Shown: positions 18,054-27,850 of the stretch, in pieces
Layout: each line of letters starts with the position of its first letter
Position numbering within the stretch: position 1 is the stretch's first letter
Source: Candidatus Rokuibacteriota bacterium
GTDB lineage: Bacteria > Methylomirabilota > Methylomirabilia > Rokubacteriales > CSP1-6
Length of the DNA: 64,000 nucleotides
Direction: 5' to 3'
Assembly: GCA_016866775.1 (NCBI GenBank)
Contig: VGLJ01000015.1
Location: 1 to 64,000, forward strand
Translations under genes and position numbers: made by a program
The notes under the pieces: generated by a model
Seen by the model: the letters and a program-made list of their open reading frames with translations, nothing else
Told to the model about the DNA's origin: nothing
Databases searched by the model: none

Positions 18054-19616
18054 TCACCCCTCGCGATAGACGAGGAGCACGAGCCCGACGGCGGTGAAGC
18101 ACAGCGTCCACGCCCACCCCGCGGGTGCCGACGCCTCGGGCAAGCGCAGCTCGAGCCAGCGGCCCCAGCCCGCGAACGCGCCGAAGATGCCGAGCGGCGC
18201 GTGCGTCACCTCGGTGAGGAATTCCTGCTTCAGGTTGAACATCGCGTGCGAGTGCGTGAGCAGGAGCCCGCCGCCGACGGCGCACAGCAGCGGGAAGACG
18301 TAGCCCCACGGACGCACGCCCAGCCGGCCGGTGCGCACCGCCCACTCGAAGACGCCGAACGCCACGACCAGCAGCACGAAGAAGCGGTGCTGGAGGACGT
18401 CGGGCAGCATGAGGCTCTCCCAGAAGCTCGTCGGCCCGAGCGGCCATGCCTTCGGATCGTTGCGCACGAAGAGGAACGCCGCGAGGCCGAGGAACACGAG
18501 GGGCCAGTGACGCGCCCACCGCGCGCCGAGACGCTCGGCGATCGCGCCGAGGCCCATCAGGACCACGAAGAAGCCGGCCCAGTGATGGTTGTACTCCGAC
18601 CACGCGCGCTCGATCGGCAGGCGCTCGTTGGGAATCGCCATCAACGGCTCGGCGGTGCGATTGAGCTCGGCCGCGGGCGGGCTGACGAGACGCGGCATCG
18701 CCGGCGTGAAGCGCCCGGCGACCTCCGCGACGGTCGCGCGGTCTTCGCGCACGTCGACCGCCGGCGGCAGCGACGTCAGCGACGCGGCGGCGAACAGCAC
18801 GGTGATCGCGAGCCCGAGCTCGATCTCCACGTAGCGGCCGAGGCGGCCTTCGGGCCCCACGGCGGCGCGCGCCATCGCGAAGTTCGCCGAGGCGAAGGCG
18901 AGCGCGACGACGAAGAGCATGACCTTGCTGACGATCATCACGCCGTACGCGGTGCCGACGAAGGCGGCCCCGTCGCCGACGTAACCGATCGTGAGCCCGA
19001 CGCCGGCGGCCACGAGCGTTCCGACCGAGACGAGCGCCATCCGCGAGAAGCGCTGCGTGAGGACGCCCCCGTCGTGACGTGTCACGCGCGCGGCGTACAC
19101 GACGAGGTGCGCCAGGCCGCCGACCCAGACGGCGGCGGCCACCTGATGGAGCGCATCGAGGAGCAGCAGCAGCGCACGGCCCTCGACGCGCGCCACGGCA
19201 TGGCTCAGCGCGGCCGAGGCGGCGACGAGCGCGACGGCGGCGACGGCGAGCGCACGCCACGCCGCGGCGCCGGCAGGCCGGCGCGCGAGCCGCCACGCCA
19301 GGAGCGCGATCCCCACGCCGAGCGCGGTGCGAACGATGGCGACGCGCGCGAACGCGGTCTCGAAGTACCGCGCGACGGGCCAGCCGCCGTGGGTGTCCGC
19401 GAGCGCGCCGAGCGCGACGGCCATGAGCGCGATCTGCGTCGCGGCCACGCCGAGCGCGGCGACGGCGATCCCGCGCAGCGCGAGCGCCGTCGCGCGATCC
19501 GGCTTGGCGTGCGGCTCCGCGCGGAGCACGAACCACGTCCACGCGACTCCGCCGAGCGCGAGGCTCGCGCACACGAGCGCGAGCCCTCTCAAGAGGACGT
19601 CGACAAACCCCGTCAT
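18054..19616 (-). CDS. copD: CopD-domain copper-resistance membrane protein
   Basis: The 520-residue polytopic membrane protein has about a dozen predicted helices. The first 290 residues match the CopD family, including the DALHQVAAAVWVGGLAHLVV segment with conserved His/Trp and the HDGGVLTQRFSRMALVSVG loop. The C-terminal half adds further helices with His-containing loops (ERAWSEYNHHWAGFFVVLMG, LLTHSHAMFNLKQEF). CopD works with periplasmic CopC in copper uptake or resistance. copC lies immediately upstream on the same strand, separated by 52 bases that hold a perfect palindrome. Confidence 0.85.
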   Translation of the reverse strand: MTGFVDVLLRGLALVCASLALGGVAWTWFVLRAEPHAKPDRATALALRGIAVAALGVAATQIALMAVALGALADTHGGWPVARYFETAFARVAIVRTALGVGIALLAWRLARRPAGAAAWRALAVAAVALVAASAALSHAVARVEGRALLLLLDALHQVAAAVWVGGLAHLVVYAARVTRHDGGVLTQRFSRMALVSVGTLVAAGVGLTIGYVGDGAAFVGTAYGVMIVSKVMLFVVALAFASANFAMARAAVGPEGRLGRYVEIELGLAITVLFAAASLTSLPPAVDVREDRATVAEVAGRFTPAMPRLVSPPAAELNRTAEPLMAIPNERLPIERAWSEYNHHWAGFFVVLMGLGAIAERLGARWARHWPLVFLGLAAFLFVRNDPKAWPLGPTSFWESLMLPDVLQHRFFVLLVVAFGVFEWAVRTGRLGVRPWGYVFPLLCAVGGGLLLTHSHAMFNLKQEFLTEVTHAPLGIFGAFAGWGRWLELRLPEASAPAGWAWTLCFTAVGLVLLVYREG

Positions 19617-19625
19617 GTGAACTCG

Positions 19626-19665
19626 CGGGCGCCCGGGCGCTCGAGCGCCCGCCCGCTCGGGTGTC
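19626..19665. repeat. Perfect palindrome between copC and copD
   Basis: The gap between copC and copD holds a 16-bp perfect palindrome at 19635-19650 (GGGCGCTCGAGCGCCC) inside a longer GC-rich imperfect inverted repeat. It could be an RNA hairpin that tunes copD expression relative to copC, or a small dispersed repeat. It does not match the two repeat families described elsewhere in this window. Confidence 0.55.
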
Positions 19666-19668
19666 GGC

Positions 19669-20034
19669 TCACCGGGTGGAGTCTCTCACGGTGAAGGTGA
19701 ACCTTCCCGTCACCACGTGACCGTCCGTCGACAGGACCTGCCACTCCACGCGATAACGGCCGGGCGCGAGGGCGGGCATCCGCGCGGTGAGCCAGTCCGC
19801 GGCCCCGTCTTCAGCGGCGGGAAGGTCCCGCGCGGCTCCGCGCTCGTCGACGAGGCGAAGGCGCGAGAGGCGCTTCTCGATGCGATTGTTGAAGCGCAGG
19901 CGCAGCTCGCGCGGCGACGCCTCGACCGTGCTGTTCGCGGCGGGCGACGCTTCCATGAGGAGCGAGTGGGCGGCGAGCGGCGCGGCGACGAGAACGAGCC
20001 ACAGACCGAGGACGGGCGCCAGACGCCGGCGCAT
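19669..20034 (-). CDS. copC: Periplasmic copper-binding protein CopC
   Basis: The 121-residue secreted protein has a signal peptide ending ...LVAAPLAA, followed by mature HSLLMEASPAANSTVEASP. The N-terminal His of the mature chain is the Cu(II) ligand in CopC proteins, and a second His appears in STDGHVVTGRFTF. The length and the Ig-like beta signature (YRVEWQVLSTDGHVVTGRFT) fit the family. It starts at ATG 20034, overlapping the GNAT gene's TGA. It is followed by copD, so this is a copper-handling pair. Confidence 0.9.
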   Translation of the reverse strand: MRRRLAPVLGLWLVLVAAPLAAHSLLMEASPAANSTVEASPRELRLRFNNRIEKRLSRLRLVDERGAARDLPAAEDGAADWLTARMPALAPGRYRVEWQVLSTDGHVVTGRFTFTVRDSTR

Positions 20035-21086
20035 CAGCGCCAGTCGTCGAGGACGAGGTGCGTCGGGTCCTCGTAATCCTCCTGCTTGCCACGCTGCATG
20101 CGCACCATCGTGAACTCGATCTGGTAGCCGAGCCGCACGAGCGTGCTGTACGCCGCGTGGTACTTCGTGTACACGGGCAGGATCACGCGCGCGAGGCCGG
20201 CCTCCTGCGCCAGCTCCTCGAGCGCGCCCACGAAGTGCTCGAGGTGCTCCACCTTCTTCTGCTGCGGATCGATGGCGAGGTACTTCACGTAGAGCGCGCC
20301 CGCGGGCGCCTCGCTCACGCCGGGCGCGTGATAGACGGCGAAGCCGAGCAGGTCCTTCCCGCGCTCGAGGAGCAGCGTGTCGCCGAGAGCCAGGCCGTCC
20401 ACGATCTCGATCTCCTTCGCGAGGTCGAGGCCGCGGCACACGGCGTTGGTGATGCGGTGCAGCCGTTGCAGCGTCGCCTTCTTCTTCGCCTCCTCGAGGC
20501 TGGAGAACTTGCGCACGGTCACGCCCGGCTGCCGCAGCGGCGGCTTGAGCGCGGGCGCGTTGACCGCGGGCCGCGGCGCGGGCATGCGATCCAGGACGCG
20601 CGTCATCACCGCCGTGAGGTCCTTCGGCCGGTAGCCGAAGCGGTGATAGAGCAAGAGGTGCTTCGGGCTCGTGGGATAGGTCACGGTGCCGTGGAGCGCG
20701 ACCTTGTTCTCCTCGAAGAACTCCTCGACGGCGCGGATGAGCTGCTGGCCGATCGTCTGGTTCTGGTAGTTCGTCAGCACGGCGACGGGCCCCATGAGCC
20801 CCACGGAGCCCCAGTTCACCGCGAGCGCGGTGCCGACGATCTTGGCGTTGTCTTCCTCGGCGACGAAGCAGCCCCACGGCTCCATGAGCCAGCGGTGGTG
20901 CACGTACTGCGCGCCGCCGAACGCCTGCCGCGGGCGCGTGCCGAGCTGCCGCTCGAGGAAGTCGGCGAAGGTCTGCTCGATGACGTCACGGATGCGGGAG
21001 AGATCGCCCTTCTTGACGCGCCGGATCTGGACCTTGGACGCTCGCCCCTGCGAGTCGAGCCCGGCCCGATCGACGGTCGCCCTCAC
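20034..21086 (-). CDS. Double GNAT-fold acetyltransferase-like protein
   Basis: The 350-residue protein starts at GTG 21086 in a GTGA overlap with the upstream dehydrogenase. The N-terminal half has GNAT features (KVQIRRVKKGDLSRIRDVIE, SVGLMGPVAVLTNYQNQTIG with the acetyl-CoA loop). The second half (YVKYLAIDPQQKKVEHLEHF, LVRLGYQIEFTMVRMQRG) looks like another GNAT domain. Such double-GNAT proteins acetylate amines on small molecules or proteins. The target is unknown. Gene order dehydrogenase-GNAT-copC-copD suggests a single transcript. Confidence 0.75.
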   Translation of the reverse strand: MRATVDRAGLDSQGRASKVQIRRVKKGDLSRIRDVIEQTFADFLERQLGTRPRQAFGGAQYVHHRWLMEPWGCFVAEEDNAKIVGTALAVNWGSVGLMGPVAVLTNYQNQTIGQQLIRAVEEFFEENKVALHGTVTYPTSPKHLLLYHRFGYRPKDLTAVMTRVLDRMPAPRPAVNAPALKPPLRQPGVTVRKFSSLEEAKKKATLQRLHRITNAVCRGLDLAKEIEIVDGLALGDTLLLERGKDLLGFAVYHAPGVSEAPAGALYVKYLAIDPQQKKVEHLEHFVGALEELAQEAGLARVILPVYTKYHAAYSTLVRLGYQIEFTMVRMQRGKQEDYEDPTHLVLDDWR

Positions 21087-21967
21087 TCGCGGACGCCTGC
21101 GAGATCTTCCAGCAGCGTGATGATCCCGGAGTGGTCGAGGCCGCCCCCACCTTTCACGCGGAGCGCGTTGAAGAGCTCTTGCACGACCGCCGTCGCGGGC
21201 AGCGGGACGCCCAGCTCGCGCGCCGACTCCATGATCAGCCCGAGGTCCTTGGAGTGGAGGTCGATCTTGAAGCCGGGCTTGTACGTGTCGCCCACGTAGT
21301 TCGGCTTCTTCTGCTCGAGGCACTTCGAGCCCGCGAGACCGCCGGCGAGCGCGGTGAGCGTGAGCTCGCGATCGAGGCCCGCCTTCTTCGCGAGCGTCAG
21401 CGCTTCGGCGAGCGCCACCAGGTTGCCGGCCACGATGATCTGGTTCGCGAGCTTGGTGAAGCCGCCGAAGCCGAGCGGGCCGAGCAGCGTGATGGTCTTG
21501 CCCATCGCCTGGAAGATCGGCAGCGCGTGGTCGAAGACCGCCTTGTCGCCGCCGACCATGATCGACAGCGCGGCGTTGATCGCGCCCTGCTCGCCGCCCG
21601 AGACGGGCGCGTCGAGCATCTTCACGCCCTTGGCCGCGAGCGCCTTGCCGACCTTCTGCGAGACGATCGGCGAGATCGTCGACATGTCGACGTAGGTCAG
21701 TCCCACCGGGGCACCTTCGATGATGCCGTTCGGACCGAGCGCGACCAGATCCACGTCGGGCGAGTTCGGCAGCATCGTGATGAGCACGTCGCACTGGCCG
21801 GCCACGTCGCGCGGAGAGCCGGCCGTTTTCGCGCCGGCGCCGGCGAGCTCGTCGACGGGGCCGCGGCTCCTGCTATGGACGACGAGCGCGTAGCCGGCCT
21901 TGAGGAGATTCTTGGCCATGGGGCGGCCCATGATCCCAAGACCAATGAATCCAATAACTTGCGCCAT
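21083..21967 (-). CDS. NAD(P)-dependent beta-hydroxyacid dehydrogenase (HIBADH/tartronate-semialdehyde reductase family)
   Basis: The 294-residue protein has the N-terminal cofactor motif IGFIGLGIMGRPMAKNLL, the substrate-binding DAPVSGGEQGA and the catalytic Lys in TKLANQIIVAGN. This family reduces tartronate semialdehyde or oxidises 3-hydroxyisobutyrate and related acids. It begins at ATG 21967, preceded by a GGGGGAAA stretch that can act as a ribosome-binding site. A second, distinct member of the family lies at 33208-34110. The exact substrate is not determined. Confidence 0.87.
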   Translation of the reverse strand: MAQVIGFIGLGIMGRPMAKNLLKAGYALVVHSRSRGPVDELAGAGAKTAGSPRDVAGQCDVLITMLPNSPDVDLVALGPNGIIEGAPVGLTYVDMSTISPIVSQKVGKALAAKGVKMLDAPVSGGEQGAINAALSIMVGGDKAVFDHALPIFQAMGKTITLLGPLGFGGFTKLANQIIVAGNLVALAEALTLAKKAGLDRELTLTALAGGLAGSKCLEQKKPNYVGDTYKPGFKIDLHSKDLGLIMESARELGVPLPATAVVQELFNALRVKGGGGLDHSGIITLLEDLAGVRE

Positions 21968-22017
21968 GTTTCCCCCAAAAAATCGCGCCAACAAATAGCA
22001 TGCCGACTGGCGGCCGG

Positions 22018-24541
22018 TCAAATGGTCTTGTCGCGGAGCTCCCGCGTCCGGTCCTCGAGCAGCGCGTCGAGCCGCTCCTGACGCACGTGGATCTCGTGCG
22101 CCATGCGCTGGAACACGCGCGCGAGCTGGCCGAGCGCGTCGGGACGCGCGGCGACGGCATCCAGGCTCGACGGATCGAACGCGTCCATCTCCACCGCGAT
22201 GGCCGCGGCGGTCACGTCGGCGAGCGCGTTCAGATACGCGAGCTCCTGGTCGCGCAGACGCTTGCGGGTGAGCGCGCCCGCGACGCGAGCGTTGAGCAGC
22301 ACCGCGTTGCAGGGCTTGTGGAGGTAGTCCTCGGCGCCGAGCTGCAGGCAGCGCACGGCGCTCCCGAGATCGTCGAGCGCCGAGAGCACGACGACCGGAA
22401 TCTCGCGCCACGCCGGATGGTCCTTGAGACGCTCGAGCGTTCGATACCCGTCCATCACGGGCATGTGCATGTCGAGCAGGATCACGTCGGGGCGGCGCGC
22501 GTCGAGAATCTCCAGCGCCTGGGCGCCGTGCTCGGCCTCGATGGTCTCGTGCCCGAGGTGCGTCAGGTAGCGCCGCAGCAGCTCGCGATGCTCGGGGTCG
22601 TCGTCCACGATCATCACGGCGCCGCGCTCGGTCGCCGGCGGCGCCTGCCGCTCGGCCGCGACGGGCGGCGCCTCGACGGCGGACGCGGGCGCCGGTACGG
22701 CCGCTGACGTGGGCGCGGGCGGCGCCGCAGGCGGAGGCGCGGGCGGCGTGGTGGTGAGCGAGCGGTTCACGATGCGGAAGATCGCCTGCGCGTGCTCGCG
22801 GACCTGCCGCAGACGCGCCACGAATGGCGGCGGCGTCTCCTCCTCGAGCAGCAGCTCGCTGTAGCCGATCACGTGGTTCAGCGGCGTGTTGAGCTCGTGC
22901 CGGACACCCGAGCGCGCGAACAGCTCCACGAGCGGCGCCGGGTCCTGCATGAGCAGCGCGAGCAGACGCTTGAGCCGGAGCGACGCCCCGTGGATCCGCA
23001 CGAGGTCGGCCTGGTGGACGCGCTCCAGATCGACGCCCTCCGCCACCGCGCGCGCGAGCCCGGCGAGCGTCTCCGCGAGCTGCCGGCGGTGCTCGGCCTC
23101 CTCCAGGAGCTGCTGCTTCTCGATGGCCATCGAGGCCTGGTGGGCGAGCGAGGTGAGCAGGCCGACCTCGGCCTGGGTGAAGTCGTGCGCCTCCGTGAAT
23201 CCCACCGCGAGCACGCCGTAGGTCGTGTCGCCGGTGAGGAGCGGGACCGCGAGCGTGCCGTGCGTGACGCCCGAACGGACGGCGTCGGTGGTCGCGGCGT
23301 CCCGGTACTTGAGCCGCTCGGACGTCATGTCGCGGAACCAGACCGCGGTGCGCTCGGCGAAGGCGCGTCCGGTGAGTCCCTCGCCGGGCCGGATCACGGC
23401 ACCCCGGATCGCGACCGGAAGGTTGACGCCGCGGACGGGCACGAGGCCCTCCCGGGCATGATCGTAGCGCAGCACGGCGGCGGAGTCGCAGCCGAGCAGA
23501 CCGACCGTGTGCGTGACCACGTGCTCGAGGACCTGGTCCATGTCGCGCGCCGCCGCGAGCGCCGCGGTCGCCTCGTAGAGCCGCGTGGCCTCGCGCTCGC
23601 GCTGCTTGCGATCGGTGATGTCGAGGATGCTGCCGACGAGGCCGCCGAGGCTGCCGTCGGGAAGGAAGAACGCCGCCTTGTAGAAGATGACGTCGTGGCG
23701 CGAGCCGTCCGCGTAGAGGACGTTGGCTCCGTACGTCTGCGTGCCGCGTGCCTCGAACAGCGCCACGTCCGCCTTGTGGTAGACCTCCGCGAGGTCGCGT
23801 GGCGAGAGGTCGAACACCGACTTCCCGATGATCTCCTCGCGGCTCTTGCCGAGGTACCCGAGGAACGCCGCGTTGCAGCCGCGGTAGACGCCCTGCGAGT
23901 CCTTGTAGAAGGTCGGCGTGGGAATGGAGTCGATGACCGCGTGGAGCTTGTGGAGCTCCTTCGCCACGCGCTCTTCGCTCGCGCGCAGCGCCCGCTCGGC
24001 CTCGCGGCGCCGCGCGCGGATGCGCTCGATCGTCAGCGCGATCGTGCAGACGTACATGTTCGTGAGCCAGATGATCGCGACCTTTCCGGCTTCCGAGCTC
24101 CACGAGAGCGGCCGGCCCTCGACGCCGACCATGTAGACGATGAGCCCGGCGTACGTCGCGACCGAGAGATGCGCGTAGACCAGGACCCGCCGGAAGCCCG
24201 ACGGCGACTGGTCGATGGCGCGGATGATCATCAGGAAGGCGAGCCAGCTCCGCTCGCCCCCGGTGCCGTAGATCGCGAACGCCCACATCGGCAAGTCGAT
24301 GGCGAAGAAGATGTCGTTGATGCGGGCGATCTTGGGGTGACGCGCGACCTTGGCGAGGAACGCCGCGACCAACAGCGCGTACCCCAGGAGAACCCCGGCG
24401 ACGACCGCGGACCACGCCAGGGGGGAGCTCGGGCATCACGACGGCGTTGTGGACGAAAACGATGAGGGAGAGCAGGGCCATGCCTATGAACCGGGCACGG
24501 GCCACCTGCATCACGTCGAACGGGGGCCGGACGACTGCCAT
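22018..24541 (-). pseudogene. Membrane PAS-GAF-HisKA-receiver hybrid signalling protein, interrupted by a one-base insertion
   Basis: Domains in order are two to five membrane helices, a PAS domain (IDSIPTPTFYKDSQGVYRG), a GAF domain (AARDMDQVLEHVV to AHQASMAIEKQQ), a HisKA-like segment with its His (RHELNTPLNHVIGYSELL), a Pro/Ala-rich linker and a receiver domain (MIVDDDPEH, VILLDMHMPVMDGY, VVVLSAL, LHKP). No HATPase domain is visible, so it cannot autophosphorylate in the usual way. Translation from ATG 24541 leaves frame at a six-base C run on the coding strand (24420-24425); five C would join it to the long downstream frame. The gene is either mutated or carries a homopolymer sequencing error. 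Confidence 0.72.
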
Positions 24542-24605
24542 TAGCTCCCCGTTACTACCGTGTTACGGGCCCATCGTGGCTACGTCTGGAGGAAGCCCTC
24601 CCGGA

Positions 24606-26528
24606 CTATTTCCTCCCCCAGAAGACGGGCACGAGCCAGCCGGCGCCAAGGGCCTTGAGGGTCTCGGGCTTCGGCCTGGTCGTCTTCCGGTCGTAGCCGA
24701 TCTCCGCGTAGAAGACGTTCAGCATCTTCTCCCACTGCTCAGAGATGGCGATCCCCTTGCCCGGCCCGTCGACCGGGGTCGAGCCGTAGCGCTTGGACGG
24801 GTAGTCGGTCTCCGGCCCGAGGCCGCAGCGCAGGAGCACCGCCCGCAGGATGGCCGCCGTGCGGCGGCCGAAGCGCATGGCCTCGTCGACGGTCATGCGC
24901 CAGCCCGTGGCGGCGTTGACGGCGCGGACGAGGCTGTCCAGACGCGTCCGGGTCGTGAAGATGCAGGCGCCGAGCGAGTCCTCGAAGTGCCGGCGGCCGC
25001 GCATGCCCGCGACCATCTTGGCCACCTGCTCGCCGTCGTACGGATTGATGCGCGCGGGAAGCCCGAGCTCTGTCGGGTGGACCGGGTTGCCCGTCTCCAT
25101 CGTCGCGTCGGCCGACGTGCACGTGTCGAGCATCTCTTCCCAGCGGTTGCGATGGTCGTGGCCGCGCGGCACCGCGCCCTTCGCCGTGTAGATCGCGCAG
25201 TCCTTCGCGGGGCCGCCGACCTTCTCGGCCGCGCGCTTGGTGCCCTCGGCCAGGATGTTTCCGAAGCCCTTGCGGCGCGACACGATGTCGATGAGCTGGC
25301 GAATGCCCTTCGCGTCACCCCACTTGAGCTCGAAGCCGAGCTGCTCCCTGGTGATGTAGCCCTTCTCCATGCACTCCATCACCCAGCCGCAGAGCCAGCC
25401 CCACTCGTTCACGTCGAGGCACGCGCGGTCGAGCTCGGTGTTGAGCCACGACACGCTCTCGGGATCGGTGAGCCCGATCGTCCAGCCGGCGCCGGACCAG
25501 CCTTCGTACTCCGGCTCGTCGACGATCTTCCCCTTGTGCTCGCCGCTCCGGATGATCTGCATGTGGCAGTGATGCATGCCGCACGCGTTGCACTGATGCC
25601 CGCGATGGTCGAAGCCCTCGCGCAGCCGCGGCGCCTCCCAGCGCGTCAGGTCCTCGCTGGTCAGGCTCGTCGTGTAGTTCTTGATCGGCAGCGCGCCGAT
25701 CTTGTAGAGGTTCGTCACGCCGGGCAGCGTGCCGTACTCGTAGAGCGAGCGTGCCGACGGATCCGTCTTCAGGTCGTGCGCGATGTCGTCGGCGGCCTGG
25801 ATCAGGCCGCGCGGGTCGGCGGCGCGCAGCGCCTTCGTGCCCTTCACGATCGCCACGGCCTTCAGCTTCTTCTTGCCCATCACCGCGCCGCAGCCGTTCT
25901 TCGACGCGACGTGACCGAAGTCGCCCTGGATGGCGGCGAACTTCACGAGGTTCTCGCCGGCCGGGCCGATCGAGTACACGCTGAGGGCGTGGCCGCCGGT
26001 CTTGAGCTCCGCGTTCAGCGCGTATTGCGTCTCCCACGTGTCCTTGCCGACGAGCCCGCTCGCGTCGCGCAGCTCGATCACGTCGTCGTGGATGTAGAGG
26101 TACTTCCACGTCTTCGACTGCCCCTGGACGACGATGGCGTCGTAGCCGGAGTACTTGAGGTTGGTGCCGAAGAAGCCGTTGGCCTGCGTCGACGTCGGCC
26201 CGTTCGTGCCGGGGCCGATCGTGATGACCGTGAGACCGCCCGTGCCCCACACCGGCAGCCCGGCGAGCGGACCGGTCGCCAGCACGAGCCGGTTCTCCGG
26301 GTCGTCCCAGCTCGCGTTCTTCTTCCCCTTCGCCGTTTCCTTGTAGAGGATCATGGCGCCGAGCCCGATGCCGCCGATGAGGTCGCGCATCTGATCGGCG
26401 CCCCACGGCTCGGCCCAGCATCTACCGCCCGTCATGTCGACGCGCAGGAGCGTGCCGGCATAGCCGCCGGGGAGCGGCGCCTGGGTCGCGGTCTTCTTCT
26501 TCGCCTTCGCTGCGGTCAGGGTCGTCAT
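24606..26528 (-). CDS. Tungsten-type aldehyde:ferredoxin oxidoreductase, catalytic subunit
   Basis: The 640-residue enzyme binds a tungsten (or molybdenum) bis-pterin cofactor and a 4Fe-4S cluster and interconverts aldehydes and acids. Signatures are the N-terminal GGYAGTLLRVDMT, the pterin region GPGTNGPTSTQANGFFG, GPAGENLVKFAAIQGD and the cluster ligands CNACGMHHC with a fourth Cys in SLGACIF. The spacing C-x2-C-x4-C is one residue longer than in the archaeal archetype. It follows the FAD subunit with an ATGA overlap. Together with the ferredoxin subunit it forms a three-gene set resembling the AorABC enzyme of Aromatoleum. The aldehyde substrate is unknown. Confidence 0.87.
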   Translation of the reverse strand: MTTLTAAKAKKKTATQAPLPGGYAGTLLRVDMTGGRCWAEPWGADQMRDLIGGIGLGAMILYKETAKGKKNASWDDPENRLVLATGPLAGLPVWGTGGLTVITIGPGTNGPTSTQANGFFGTNLKYSGYDAIVVQGQSKTWKYLYIHDDVIELRDASGLVGKDTWETQYALNAELKTGGHALSVYSIGPAGENLVKFAAIQGDFGHVASKNGCGAVMGKKKLKAVAIVKGTKALRAADPRGLIQAADDIAHDLKTDPSARSLYEYGTLPGVTNLYKIGALPIKNYTTSLTSEDLTRWEAPRLREGFDHRGHQCNACGMHHCHMQIIRSGEHKGKIVDEPEYEGWSGAGWTIGLTDPESVSWLNTELDRACLDVNEWGWLCGWVMECMEKGYITREQLGFELKWGDAKGIRQLIDIVSRRKGFGNILAEGTKRAAEKVGGPAKDCAIYTAKGAVPRGHDHRNRWEEMLDTCTSADATMETGNPVHPTELGLPARINPYDGEQVAKMVAGMRGRRHFEDSLGACIFTTRTRLDSLVRAVNAATGWRMTVDEAMRFGRRTAAILRAVLLRCGLGPETDYPSKRYGSTPVDGPGKGIAISEQWEKMLNVFYAEIGYDRKTTRPKPETLKALGAGWLVPVFWGRK

Positions 26529-27850
26529 ACGGCCACCGGGCTGTCGCCGGGCGCCTTCGACGGGCGGCCCAGGACGGTTTCGAGGAGCAACGTGCCGGTC
26601 GTGCGTGACGCGATGAACGCCGGCTTGATGTCGAACGGGTTGCGCTCGAGGTGCGCTTTCCACCGGCCGAGCGAGACGCCGGTCTGCACGAGGCCCTTCA
26701 GCATGCCGACGTCGTTCGTCGTCCAGATGTCGCTCGACGGGCCGAGGATGATCGCGCCGGTCAGCCGGTCGCCGCGGAAGAGCAGCTTGCGGTACGCCGG
26801 GCGGTCCTTGCGCAGCCCCGTGATCGTCTCAGCCTTCGCGTCTTCCCACGCGCCGAACGACGCGACGTCGAGGTGGCAGACCTCGACGATGTTCGCGAGC
26901 AGGCTGCCGCGGTAGCGCACGTTCTTCCCCGCCATGTTGGCGCCGACCACGCGCCCGTGCTCCTGCGCCGTCGGCTCGATGGCGTGCACCGCGGCCTCGC
27001 CCGTGACGACGTCCTTGCCCTCGGCGACGTCCCCGGCGCCGTAGACGTTCGGGACGTTCGAGCGCAGCTGGTCGTCGACGACGATCGCCCGCTTGATCGC
27101 GATGCCGGAGTCCTTCAGCCACTCGAGGTTCGTGCGGATGCCCGTCGCCATGATGACGACGTCACCGGCGATGTCCCCGCCCGACTTGAAGCGCAGGCGC
27201 TTCTTGCCTTTCGCGTCCTCGATCCCCGTCACCGCGCTGTTGGTCCGGATCGTGACGCCGCGCTTCTGCAGCCACTCCTGCACGAGCGCCGCCCCGGCGT
27301 CGTCCACCATGCGCGGCAGGATGCGCGGCGCGATCTCGACGATCGTCAGCTTTGCGCCCAGCGCCAGGATCGAGTTCAGGATCGTGAACGCGATGAAGCC
27401 GGCGCCGACCATGACCACGTGCGTGCCGGCCTGGACCTGCGCGATGACCCCGCGCGCTTCCTCGAGCGTCCAGAACGAGTGGACACCCTTGCCGTCGGCG
27501 CCGGGCACCGGGGCCCGCACGGGCGAGGAGCCCGTGGCGATCAGGCAGTCGTCGTACTCGACCCTGGTGCCGTCGTCCAGGGTGCAGGTGTTCGACTTGA
27601 TGTCGAGGTTGGTGGCGCGCCGGCCGAGGTGCGTCTTCACCTGCCACTGCCCGAGCACGGCCGCGGTCGCCGTGAACACGTGCGACTCCGCGATCGAGCG
27701 GTCCAGGTAGTACGGCAGCACCATCCGCGAGTACGGCCGCTCGGCGCTGACGAGCGTGATCTCCGACTTCTCCTGCTCCTCTTCCCGGATCGTCCGGATC
27801 GCGTTGATGCCCGCGGTGCCGCCGCCGATGATCAGATGGCGCACCGGCAT
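26525..27850 (-). CDS. FAD-dependent pyridine-nucleotide oxidoreductase, partner subunit of the aldehyde oxidoreductase
   Basis: The 441-residue two-dinucleotide-binding flavoprotein has an FAD motif (LIIGGGTAGINAIRTIREEE), an ATG motif (CLIATGSSP), an NAD(P) motif (VVMVGAGFIAFTILNSI) and VYGAGDVAEG. It lacks an active disulphide. It overlaps the ferredoxin gene stop (TGATG) and the catalytic-subunit start (ATGA), so the three subunits are made together. In AorABC-type enzymes this subunit carries electrons between the Fe-S subunit and NAD(P); that role is inferred here from context. Confidence 0.85.
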   Translation of the reverse strand: MPVRHLIIGGGTAGINAIRTIREEEQEKSEITLVSAERPYSRMVLPYYLDRSIAESHVFTATAAVLGQWQVKTHLGRRATNLDIKSNTCTLDDGTRVEYDDCLIATGSSPVRAPVPGADGKGVHSFWTLEEARGVIAQVQAGTHVVMVGAGFIAFTILNSILALGAKLTIVEIAPRILPRMVDDAGAALVQEWLQKRGVTIRTNSAVTGIEDAKGKKRLRFKSGGDIAGDVVIMATGIRTNLEWLKDSGIAIKRAIVVDDQLRSNVPNVYGAGDVAEGKDVVTGEAAVHAIEPTAQEHGRVVGANMAGKNVRYRGSLLANIVEVCHLDVASFGAWEDAKAETITGLRKDRPAYRKLLFRGDRLTGAIILGPSSDIWTTNDVGMLKGLVQTGVSLGRWKAHLERNPFDIKPAFIASRTTGTLLLETVLGRPSKAPGDSPVAV

